From: Spirosomataceae bacterium
Lineage (GTDB): Bacteria > Bacteroidota > Bacteroidia > Cytophagales > Spirosomataceae
Direction: 5' to 3'
Length of the DNA stretch: 9,689 nt
NCBI GenBank assembly: GCA_025455795.1
Contig: JALOLW010000396.1
Location: 1 to 9,689, forward strand
In this document: positions 1 to 6,706 of the stretch, piece by piece
Layout of the letters: each line of letters starts with the position of its first letter
Numbering within the stretch: the first letter of the stretch is position 1
Notes under the pieces: model-generated
Database searches by the model: none
The model's input: only the letters and a program-made list of their open reading frames with translations
Told to the model about the DNA's origin: nothing
Made by a program: the position numbers and the translations under genes

Positions 1-955
1 CCACAAAATTGTAATTGAACCACGTATTGGCCGCAAACGGATTGGGTACGTCGTTGAACTGCAACGTCCCGTAAGTGCCATACGCGCCCAAGGTAGGTTT
101 TTGGGCGGCTTTTTGTTTCAAAGCGTTGAGTTCGTTGGTTTTCATGGCAGCTTGTTCGGCTTTGATTTCGGGGCGGTCGGCGGTATTAAAGTCGGTGGTG
201 GACAAGGTCGGTAAGCTGGTCAAAGTCGCCAAATTTTCGGTCAATTCGAGGGCTTCGGTACTTTGGGTTTCGCCCATTTGGTACAACAAATTTTGCCAAC
301 TCAACTGCTCGTCTTGCTGGTTTTTGCGGTGGGCAAATTCGGCATTGCTTACGTCCAATCGCAGTTTCTCGACTTCGTTAGGCAAAATCGTTCCTTTCTC
401 CAACTGCGCTTGGGCGGTCGTCAAATAGGTTTTGGCGCGGGCCACGGTTTGGGCCGAGAGTGCGGCTTTTTCTTTGGCCCACAACGCCCCCAAATACGCC
501 TCATTGACCGCCAAACGAATGTCGTTTTTGAGTTTTTCAATCTGAACTTGTTGCTGCGCTACGTTGGTTTGGGTGATTTGACGTTCTATTTTCTTCTGCG
601 CGTCATAGATTTTTTGTTCGGCGTTGAGCGTCAGGGTATTGTTGAACGGTACGCCCAAACGAATGACGGCATCGCCACCGCCCGGAATAAACGCCGCGTC
701 TTTGATAACGCTCGTCTGGATTTGCGTATTCCAGCGCATATCGGCACTGCCGCTGATTTGGGGCATCCACCGCGCCCGGAGTTTATCGGTCTCCAACTGA
801 GCCAGTTGGACTTGCACCTGCTGATTTTTGAGTTCAAGCCGATTTTGCAAAGCCACACTGACCGCCTCCGAGAGCGACACGCGCCGCTGCGCCCACGCGC
901 AATGCGTGAATGAGAGCATGAGTAAATGAGTGAATATTAGAATTATTTTTTTCAT
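1..955 (-). CDS. TolC-family outer-membrane efflux protein, 3' end beyond window
   Basis: Read on the minus strand from ATG at 955, this frame stays open to the left edge for 318 codons, so the C-terminal part and stop lie outside. The start MKKIILIFTHLLMLSF is followed by AWA-Q at residues 20-23, a good signal peptidase I site. The next segment, RVSLSEAVSVALQNRLEL, is the classic opening of TolC-type factors, which form a trimeric beta-barrel and periplasmic tunnel. Long alanine/glutamine/lysine-rich helices follow (about 110-235), then a second repeat-like start near residue 270 (ADRPEIKAEQ), as in the internally duplicated TolC fold. It is the last visible gene of the ABC exporter operon, 112 bases after the permease, and probably supplies its outer-membrane channel. 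The family call is firm from the residue pattern. The substrate is unknown. Confidence 0.9.
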   Translation of the reverse strand, partial: MKKIILIFTHLLMLSFTHCAWAQRRVSLSEAVSVALQNRLELKNQQVQVQLAQLETDKLRARWMPQISGSADMRWNTQIQTSVIKDAAFIPGGGDAVIRLGVPFNNTLTLNAEQKIYDAQKKIERQITQTNVAQQQVQIEKLKNDIRLAVNEAYLGALWAKEKAALSAQTVARAKTYLTTAQAQLEKGTILPNEVEKLRLDVSNAEFAHRKNQQDEQLSWQNLLYQMGETQSTEALELTENLATLTSLPTLSTTDFNTADRPEIKAEQAAMKTNELNALKQKAAQKPTLGAYGTYGTLQFNDVPNPFAANTWFNYNFV

Positions 956-973
956 AGTATAAGCTTTTTTGGA

Positions 974-1049
974 ACACGGATTGAACGGATTTAATGGGTT
1001 GGAACGGATAAAAATCCGTTTGAATCTGTCTAATCTGTCCAATCCGTGT
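974..1049. repeat. Palindromic intergenic repeat between permease and TolC genes
   Basis: An outer perfect 10-bp inverted repeat (acacggattg at 974-983, caatccgtgt at 1040-1049) encloses an inner perfect 7-bp hairpin (aacggat at 1003-1009, atccgtt at 1014-1020, loop aaaa). The direct repeat gaacggat also occurs at 983-990 and 1002-1009. The layout resembles the interspersed palindromes I remember from Bacteroidota genomes, but copy number cannot be seen here. In the operon transcript it would fold in the permease-tolC spacer. There is no T-run directly after it in the direction of transcription, so I do not call it a terminator. Confidence 0.6.
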
Positions 1050-1067
1050 GCTATATTTTTCATTATT

Positions 1068-2157
1068 TTACGTTCTAAACACCGCCGCAGGTTCGAGTTT
1101 GGTGATTTTTCGCATGGCAAAAAGACTCGCCATAACCGCGATGAAAATCGTCACCCCTACCAAACTAAACGAAAGTACGGGGGTAAGCTGCAAATCAAGC
1201 GAACCTGCCGTGGCGTTGATAAAAAACACCAACATTCCGTAAGCCAACGTAAAGCCGACGACCGAGTAAATAAGGGCTTGAGAAAGAATGAGTTTGCGAA
1301 TGGTGCCGTTGGTGCCGCCGATGGCTTTGAGCGTGCCGTAGTCGCGGATGCGGTCGTTGACAGCGGAGTACATGGTGAGGCCCACGATGGCAAAACCCGT
1401 AATCACCGCAAACACCACCAACAACCCAAAAGAGGCCACGATGCCGCTGTTGCCCGCAAAATACCGCAGCGATGCCTCACGGTAGGCGAAACCTTCCCAC
1501 GCCTTGACGCCCGGAATAGTTTGGTTGATGTGGTCCACCACTTCTGCCGCGCTGAAACCCTCCTCCCACTCTATCAAAAACGCCGAGGCTTGGTCGGGCG
1601 AGATATTGCAAAGTTTGCGGGCGCGCTCTACCGTCGTGAAGCCATACGACACCCCCAGCCCTTCGGTTTTGGCCGTCAGCCCGACGATTTGAACGCGGTT
1701 GCCGTTGTATTCGAGTTTGTCGCCGATGCGTAAGTCTTTGCCAATCTCCACGTTGCGCGAGTCCAAAATCACCCCGCCGTCTTGGAGTACGTTCATGGGG
1801 TTGCCTTCTTTCATGCGCCACGGCCCCCCCGCAAAAGTCGGGGCTTGTGTGCCTACCATGCTCACGGCCACTTTGGAGCCGTTGGGGAGTTTGACGTTAC
1901 CTCCGCCAAAAATAAACGGATGCACGGCTTTCACGCCATTGACAGTACGCAGGCTGCGGCCCACACGCATGTCTATCAGGGGCAGGTCTATCACTTGTTT
2001 GCTTTTGTCGGACACGACCCAGATGTACTGTTGGTTGAAAGTAGCCAACGACAATCATCACTTGTTGTCCCACCAAAAACACCGACAGCACCATGCCAAA
2101 CAAGATACCAAAGAGTTTGGCCTTGTCGTACCACAAAAATTGAAATGCTTCTTTCAT
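1068..2157 (-). pseudogene. FtsX/DevC-like ABC transporter permease, frameshifted
   Basis: Two minus-strand frames together make one permease. The first starts at ATG 2157 (MKEAFQFLWYDKAKLFG) and holds the first membrane segment ending in FLVGQQV. The second carries the rest from about 2048 to the TAA at 1068-1070. It begins ATFNQQYIWVV, followed by a periplasmic domain with FGGGN and FAGGPW, then three membrane segments with RDYGTLKAIGG and a C-terminal KLEPAAVFR. These motifs match the DevC/MacB-like permeases that pair with LolD/DevA-type ATPases. The frame changes near 2046-2054. Relative to what I remember of the family, roughly 8 residues between GQQ and YIWVV are also missing, so a small out-of-frame deletion fits better than a single extra base. 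Without correction the product ends early, or starts inside without the first membrane helix. The gene lies between the adaptor and TolC genes of the operon. Confidence 0.85.
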
Positions 2158-2180
2158 TTGAGTAAAATTTCACGGGATTG

Positions 2181-2213
2181 ATTGGTGGCACGACTTGGAG
2201 TCGTGCCACCAAT
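2181..2213. repeat. Perfect 14-bp hairpin repeat
   Basis: The arm attggtggcacgac (2181-2194) and its exact reverse complement (2200-2213) are separated by the loop ttgga. The element lies in the gap between adaptor and permease genes, 24 bases upstream of the permease start in the direction of transcription. It looks like a REP-type hairpin. There is no T-run after it on the minus strand, so termination is unlikely; roles in mRNA stability or stoichiometry are possible but not shown. Confidence 0.7.
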
Positions 2214-2228
2214 AGTTTGCGTCAATTA

Positions 2229-2318
2229 ACCTCACCCCTGCCCCCTCTCCTTGGTAAGGAGAGGAGTACTCGAGAATCCCCTCCTCGGAGGGGCAGGGGT
2301 GGGTGCGCCGCTACGGCG
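2229..2318. repeat. Nested palindromic C-rich/G-rich repeat element
   Basis: An outer inverted repeat (cacccctgcccc at 2233-2244, ggggcaggggtg at 2290-2301) encloses two perfect hairpins. One is ctctcctt-ggt-aaggagag (2245-2263); the other is cccctcc-tc-ggagggg (2278-2293). A further 5-bp hairpin, cgccg-cta-cggcg, follows at 2306-2318, just after the adaptor stop codon in the direction of transcription. This C-rich palindrome strongly resembles the interspersed repeats found between genes in many Bacteroidota. With the hairpin at 2181-2213 it fills most of the adaptor-permease gap. Confidence 0.65.
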
Positions 2319-2329
2319 AGTTTTAATTC

Positions 2330-3283
2330 CTATTTCAACAAAATCAAACAATCCACGCGGCTGCCGATGAGGGGTTTGCGGTCGGCGCTGAGGCGCACGT
2401 GTACCTCCCGCACGCGGCGGTCTTCCTGCTCGGTAGATTGGTCTTTGAACAACGACTTTTGTTTCAAATAATCTGCCGCAAAACTCACCACACCCGTAGC
2501 AAGGGTATCGCCCGTGGTTTGCGAAAAAATAACGGCTTTTTGGCCTACTTGCACGCGGTCGGCAAAGAGTTCGTCCACCTCCGTGCGGGCAATGTACGCC
2601 CCTGCGGCGGCCATTTCGCCAATTTTGGTGGTCTGCCCCACGTAATCCCCGATTTTGACAGGAATATCCAAAATCTTACCTGCCGTGGGAGCCAATACTC
2701 GTTTCTGGTTCAACACCGTGCGGTAATAGCTGATGTCGGCTTCAAGTTCAGTCACTCGGCTACTGGCCTGATTGACAGTTGCCTCGGCGGCTTCGATGTC
2801 TTTGAGGAGTTTGTCCAAGGCCGCTTTGGAGTCGTCCACGGTCTGTTTGGTTTGGGCTTGCGATTGGTACAAGGCCAAATTGCGCTCGTAGGTTTGGCGC
2901 ACGTTGGGCAGGTTGGCTTTGAGGGCTTCGACCGAAGCGCGATTGGCCGCGATGGTGGCGCGTTGCGTCCCCAACTTGCTCTGTGCCTGCGACAACTGCG
3001 CGTTTTCGACCGATACCTCTATCGAAAGCAACGGCTGCCCCGCGTTCACTTCTTGGTTTTCGGCCATCAATATTTTGGTGATGCGCCCACTCGTACCAGC
3101 CGTCAGGTCCAGAATCCCCGCTTCGGGTTCGATGCGGGCCACGCCTTGCACTTGGTCTTTGAGCGCAGGTCGCGCCGCCAACGAATCAGCCGCCGCCTTT
3201 GCCTCGTCTTTCTTTTCGTCTTTGTTGCAAGAGCTAAACAAAAACGGTGCTGCCAATAGGTAGAAAATAAGGAGATGTTTCAT
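2330..3283 (-). CDS. HlyD/DevB-type periplasmic adaptor lipoprotein of ABC exporter
   Basis: The 317-residue protein starts MKHLLIFYLLAAPFLFSSC. The cysteine at residue 19 makes a plausible lipobox, so it should be anchored as a lipoprotein in the periplasm, linking permease and outer-membrane channel. The first lipoyl-like half lies at about 46-90 (TAGTSGRITKILMAENQEV, GQPLLSI). A long alanine/glutamine-rich coiled coil spans about 91-190. The second lipoyl half follows at about 194-228 (VLAPTAGKILDIPVKIGDYV), then a beta-barrel-like region. An alternative start at 3319 adds 12 residues: there the ATG overlaps the ATPase stop as ATGA and has GGAGGAGG seven bases upstream. I prefer 3283 because it gives a compact signal peptide, and because Bacteroidota rely little on Shine-Dalgarno pairing. 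The gene follows the ATPase directly, so co-translation is likely. The family is clear; the substrate is unknown. Confidence 0.9.
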   Translation of the reverse strand: MKHLLIFYLLAAPFLFSSCNKDEKKDEAKAAADSLAARPALKDQVQGVARIEPEAGILDLTAGTSGRITKILMAENQEVNAGQPLLSIEVSVENAQLSQAQSKLGTQRATIAANRASVEALKANLPNVRQTYERNLALYQSQAQTKQTVDDSKAALDKLLKDIEAAEATVNQASSRVTELEADISYYRTVLNQKRVLAPTAGKILDIPVKIGDYVGQTTKIGEMAAAGAYIARTEVDELFADRVQVGQKAVIFSQTTGDTLATGVVSFAADYLKQKSLFKDQSTEQEDRRVREVHVRLSADRKPLIGSRVDCLILLK

Positions 3284-3315
3284 GTTAATGGTTTGATAAT
3301 TAGAGAATTTACTTG

Positions 3316-4002
<687 letters not shown>

Positions 4003-4053
4003 GTTTTTAGTTTTATTTTTTATGAAAACATAATTTATTTATTTTTTATGGCA

Positions 4054-4086
4054 CAAATTTATTATGTTTTCATAATTAAAAGCAAA
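4054..4086 (-). promoter_or_regulatory. Bacteroidota-type promoter of the ABC exporter operon
   Basis: On the minus strand a -33 element TTTG (complement of 4083-4086) is followed after 21 bases by TAAATTTG (complement of 4054-4061), a perfect match to the -7 consensus TAnnTTTG. The predicted transcript start near 4049 leaves a leader of roughly 46 bases before the ATPase ATG. Operator box 2 lies in the spacer next to the -7 element, and box 1 lies in the early leader. Confidence 0.6.
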
Positions 4087-4103
4087 TTTTTCAGAAAAAA
4101 TAT

Positions 4104-4134
4104 TTTGTTTTCATAACTAAACCCTCTAATTTTA
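4104..4134 (+). promoter_or_regulatory. Bacteroidota-type promoter of the MarR gene
   Basis: TTTG at 4104-4107 is followed after 19 bases by TAATTTTA at 4127-4134, one base from the -7 consensus TAnnTTTG. The predicted start is near 4140, about 27 bases before the regulator ATG. Operator box 3 covers the -33 element and box 4 lies just downstream of the predicted start, a layout expected for repression. Confidence 0.5.
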
Positions 4135-4166
4135 AAATTGTTTTTATCGAAAACATAGTTTTTTGT

Positions 4167-4814
4167 ATGTCAAACAATAAATTAGTTGAACTCGTCAATC
4201 TTTGGGCGGCGCACGAAGCCGAACAGCCCGATTTGAGCATTGAAGCGTTTTGTGAGCGTATTTTGGCCACACGCGGCAATACCTACCAAGCCATCAACGA
4301 GTACGGCATACCGCTCGAAGGCAAAATCATGGGGCATCTGGGCCGCATGGGGAAGTTTGCTTCGATTTATTCCAAAAAAGCCCTGCAAGAAACCGCGCTC
4401 AACAACGTGGAAGATTGGGTATATCTGCTCTGCACGATGGAGATGGGTACGCCCAAAAAGAGCGAACTTATCAATCAGTTGTTGTCGGAGTTTCCGTCGG
4501 GCATAGATGTTATCAAGCGCATGGTGGCGGCGGGGTATTTGGAAGAGTTTCCCGACGAAGAAGACAAACGCTCCAAGCGGGTGCGCATCACGCCTGCGGG
4601 CGTAGAAAAAGTACAGGCTTGTTTGCCCCAAATGCAAAAAGTGGGCGACATGGCGTTGGGACTGCTCACGCCCGTCGAGAAGCAATTTTTGGTCACTATT
4701 TTGGATCGCCTCGACCGTTTCCACGAAAAACACTACAAAACTACCCGCAGCGAAGATTTTGAGGCTTTACACCAGCTACTGACCTCCGATTTTACTAACT
4801 TTGTCAACAAGTAA
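4167..4814 (+). CDS. MarR-family winged-helix transcriptional regulator
   Basis: The 215-residue protein has a MarR-type core. A helix-turn-helix region lies at about 97-128 (KKSELINQLLSEF, then GIDVIKRMVAAGYLEEF). The wing follows at about 129-143 with DEEDKRSKRVRITPAG, matching the family pattern D-x-x-D-[KR]-R-x-x-x-[VL]-x-[IL]-T-x-x-G. Long N- and C-terminal helices should form the dimer interface. At 215 residues it is longer than a typical 140-160-residue MarR, with an extended N-terminus (about residues 1-75). It is divergent from the ABC exporter operon and faces an array of palindromic boxes, so a repressor of itself and of the exporter is the likely role, with a ligand perhaps exported by the pump. 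The start is fixed by ATG at 4167, ten bases after operator box 4. A small broken ORF begins 18 bases after its stop. Confidence 0.88.
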   Translation: MSNNKLVELVNLWAAHEAEQPDLSIEAFCERILATRGNTYQAINEYGIPLEGKIMGHLGRMGKFASIYSKKALQETALNNVEDWVYLLCTMEMGTPKKSELINQLLSEFPSGIDVIKRMVAAGYLEEFPDEEDKRSKRVRITPAGVEKVQACLPQMQKVGDMALGLLTPVEKQFLVTILDRLDRFHEKHYKTTRSEDFEALHQLLTSDFTNFVNK

Positions 4815-4831
4815 AAAATCCAGTCTTTTCC

Positions 4832-5018
4832 ATGAAAAACGTCGAAAACTTACTACAAAACTTGTTGGCCGAACACGATTCTTTGCGCGAAATACCATAA
4901 AAAACTACGAGGCCAAGAAGAAGCGCTTGCCCAAACAGAGGCCCTGATTGAAACTCTTCAAGCCGCTTCCAAAGAAAATTTCCGCTTTGACACTTTTAAA
5001 GACAGAGAGCGATTTTAG
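4832..5018 (+). pseudogene. Small coiled-coil protein gene, frameshifted
   Basis: ATG at 4832 opens MKNVENLLQNLLAEHDSLRE and then meets a stop at 4898-4900 (22 residues). A second frame is open across the same point: KYHKKLRGQEEALAQTEAL, continuing to KENFRFDTFKDRERF and a TAG at 5016-5018. Joined near 4888-4892, the two give about 62 residues of amphipathic, glutamate/leucine/glutamine-rich sequence that would form a coiled coil. The good join (LRE then KYHKKL) suggests one ancestral gene with a +1 or -2 base change. It lies 17 bases after the MarR stop, so it was probably co-transcribed with the regulator. I do not recognise a family. A third frame with SDFSSLSQRNL continues past the TAG, so the original gene may have been longer. 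Confidence 0.4.
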
Positions 5019-5105
5019 CTCTTTGTCGCAGCGCAACTTGTATATCACCATCAGGGCATTCATATTGGTACACCAGATATTTTATTTCTTTTCGTTTTTA
5101 TCTGC

Positions 5106-5113
5106 TAACTTTG
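5106..5113 (+). promoter_or_regulatory. Perfect -7 box abutting the start codon at 5118
   Basis: TAACTTTG matches the Bacteroidota -7 consensus TAnnTTTG exactly. The best upstream partner is an imperfect TTTA at 5081-5084, 21 bases away. Transcription would begin within a few bases of the ATG at 5118, implying a leaderless or nearly leaderless message, unless translation starts at the next ATG (codon 17). Confidence 0.5.
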
Positions 5114-5117
5114 TGGT

Positions 5118-5510
5118 ATGAATTGGCTTAGACAACATACTATTTTTAGTTATTTCTGGATATTGATGGCATTGCACATACTGAATTGCAGTATTGATGC
5201 CCCCGATGCTCGACCTGACTATATAGCCGAAGATTTAAGTTACAACGATATAGAAAGTATCTCAGAATTAGTTTTGGAACAAATTTTAGGTTTTGATAAT
5301 GCTGTTGCCGAACATGACGAACATGATAATGAAGAGGGTCTGAGCTTTGAAATAGCTAAATTGGTGTTGTATTTCCAAGTAAATTATATTTTTCTTCCCA
5401 TAAAAACGGTTTTTCAATACGAATCAAGGCTCGTGAAGCTACCGTATAGAAATGTTTGTTTTCTGCAGTTTCAGCCTGACATAGTTTCTCCACCGCCTCA
5501 GTTAGGTTGA
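5118..5510 (+). CDS. Small membrane-associated protein of unknown function, linked to RND operon
   Basis: This 130-residue protein begins with a hydrophobic segment, FSYFWILMALHILNCS (residues 10-25), either a signal anchor or an uncleaved signal. Cysteine 24 is not in a canonical lipobox. After it comes SIDAPD, then an acidic helix-rich region (EDLSYNDIESISELVLEQI, about 38-56) and an acidic/histidine patch, AEHDEHDNEE (64-73). The C-terminus is proline-rich (DIVSPPPQLG). I remember short proteins with this SxDAPD and acidic pattern beside RND efflux genes in Bacteroidota, but I know no assigned function. It precedes the adaptor and pump genes on the same strand, with a 160-base gap that shows no clear promoter, so it may be the first gene of that operon. 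The acidic/histidine patch could bind metal, which is only a guess. Confidence 0.75.
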   Translation: MNWLRQHTIFSYFWILMALHILNCSIDAPDARPDYIAEDLSYNDIESISELVLEQILGFDNAVAEHDEHDNEEGLSFEIAKLVLYFQVNYIFLPIKTVFQYESRLVKLPYRNVCFLQFQPDIVSPPPQLG

Positions 5511-5670
5511 TTTCTTCTTTGATTTTAGATATAGGGTTTCAGATTTGCGTTTGCAATTCTGCTCAATCCTCTCCATGATTTTATTCAACATTCTCGCAAG
5601 GTTTTGCAACTACGCAAACCTAATGATCTACGAAATAAAACGTCCTCAAGGTTAATTGGGGCTTTCAATT

Positions 5671-6703
5671 ATGAAAAAAACATTCATGTTGATAGGCATT
5701 GCTATATGCCTATTGTCGGCGTGTTCATCTGAAAAAGAGAATACCCAAGAAATGACAACTACACAAAATTATACTATTGTTAATCCTGCCATCATTGACA
5801 CGGTTTACACAAAAGAATATGTGGCTGAAATTCAGTCGGTTCAGAATGTTGAGATTCGCTCCAAAACCAAAGGGGTTATCGAAAAAATTTGGGCTGATGA
5901 AGGCAAATTTGTAACTGCTGGACAAACCATTTACAGTATCAATAATGAAAACACTCGAAATCGGACTTAAAAACACGAAAGAGTTAGTCGAAAACAAAAT
6001 AGTTTCTAAGTCGGAACAAGAGGTTGCCGAAGCCAAAATCTTAGAAAATGAAGCTAAAATTGAAGAAATCAAAACAGATATTGAAGGCATTAAACTTCAA
6101 ATGTCTTTTAGCCAAATCAAAGCCCCATTTAGTGGTGTTCTGAATCGTCATTTGCTCAAAACAGGTGCGTTGGTCGAAGAGGGCACTGCTCTTACAACAC
6201 TCTCTAACAGTGCCGAAGTTTTTGCCTATTTCAATGTTTCAGAAAAAGAATATTTGGATTTTATACAAAAAAAGAAATCCAATAACCTTGAAAAAGTTGA
6301 TTTAATCCTTGCCAACGGAGAGAAATATCCACAAAAAGGAACAATTGAAACCATCGAGGGAGAGTTTGACCAAGCTACTGGTAATATTGCTTTTCGTGCC
6401 AGATTCTCAAATCCCGAAAAAGTACTACGTCACGGAGCATCGGGTAAAATCCGATTGAACCAAAGCGTAAAAGGAGCAATAGTTATTCCTCAAAAATCTA
6501 CTTTTGAAGTACAAGACAAAACATATATCTATGTTGTCAATACCCAAAATACCGTAGAACAAAAGAGTGTAACACCCATAGTACGATTAGACAAATTATA
6601 CATTGTAGATGGTATTAGCTCACAAGAGCGTATTCTGTTTGAGGGTATCCAAACCGTAAAAGTTGGCGATAAAGTAAATGTAAAAACCGTAAATTTCAGA
6701 TAA
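5671..6703 (+). pseudogene. AcrA/MexA-type RND periplasmic adaptor lipoprotein, frameshifted
   Basis: The N-terminal piece starts at ATG 5671 with MKKTFMLIGIAICLLSAC, an excellent lipobox (LSAC, Cys18). It continues into the first lipoyl half (EIQSVQNVEIRSKTKGVIEK to GQTIYSI, about 53-90) and then stops at 5968-5970 in the wrong frame. The +1 frame picks up at about 5945 with TLEIGLKNTKELVENKIVSK, the second coiled-coil helix. It then has the second lipoyl half (QIKAPFSGVLNRHLLKTGAL), the beta-barrel and the membrane-proximal domain, ending at TAA 6701-6703. The first coiled-coil helix, roughly 25-30 residues between SINN and LEIGL, is absent. This is therefore an out-of-frame internal deletion rather than a single-base error, unless the assembly dropped the segment. 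The pump gene begins three bases after the stop, typical of an acrAB operon. As given, no functional adaptor can be made. Confidence 0.85.
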
Positions 6704-6706
6704 ACG

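Larger units (their letters stand above)
4021..4157. promoter_or_regulatory. Four-site operator array for the MarR-type regulator
   Basis: Four 12-bp boxes are visible: TATGAAAACATA at 4021-4032, TATGTTTTCATA at 4063-4074, TTTGTTTTCATA at 4104-4115 and ATCGAAAACATA at 4146-4157. Each is close to the palindrome TATG-N4-CATA. Start-to-start distances are 42, 41 and 42 bp, close to four helical turns, which would put all four on the same face of the DNA. Boxes 1 and 2 lie in a perfect 15-bp inverted repeat (4020-4034 and 4061-4075). MarR proteins typically bind short palindromes near their own divergent promoter, so autoregulation and control of the ABC operon are the natural inference. The binding protein itself is not shown by sequence. 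Confidence 0.7.

Noticed and set aside
263..913. Long plus-strand ORF of 216 codons opposite the TolC gene
   Set aside because: It is the antisense shadow of a clear TolC coding frame; its arginine/phenylalanine-rich translation has no family features and no upstream signals.
969..1733. Plus-strand ORF of 254 codons opposite the permease
   Set aside because: It runs through the palindromic repeat and antisense to recognisable permease motifs. Its basic, low-complexity translation is typical of a shadow frame.
2181..2318. Possible rho-independent terminator or CRISPR-like array
   Set aside because: Hairpins are strong but lack a following T-run on the transcribed strand, and the repeats are not regularly spaced direct repeats with spacers.
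2399..3259. Plus-strand ORF of 286 codons opposite the adaptor
   Set aside because: It is antisense to the adaptor, whose lipobox, lipoyl halves and coiled coil are unmistakable.
4182..4733. Minus-strand ORF opposite the MarR gene
   Set aside because: It is a shadow of the regulator, which has a well-formed helix-turn-helix and wing.
5511..5670. Possible promoter or gene remnant between the small protein and AcrA
   Set aside because: TTTG motifs at 5544-5547 and 5603-5606 have no acceptable -7 partner at the right distance. The inverted tttgcgt/acgcaaa pair is short and about 60 bases apart. A short open frame here has no start or recognisable content.
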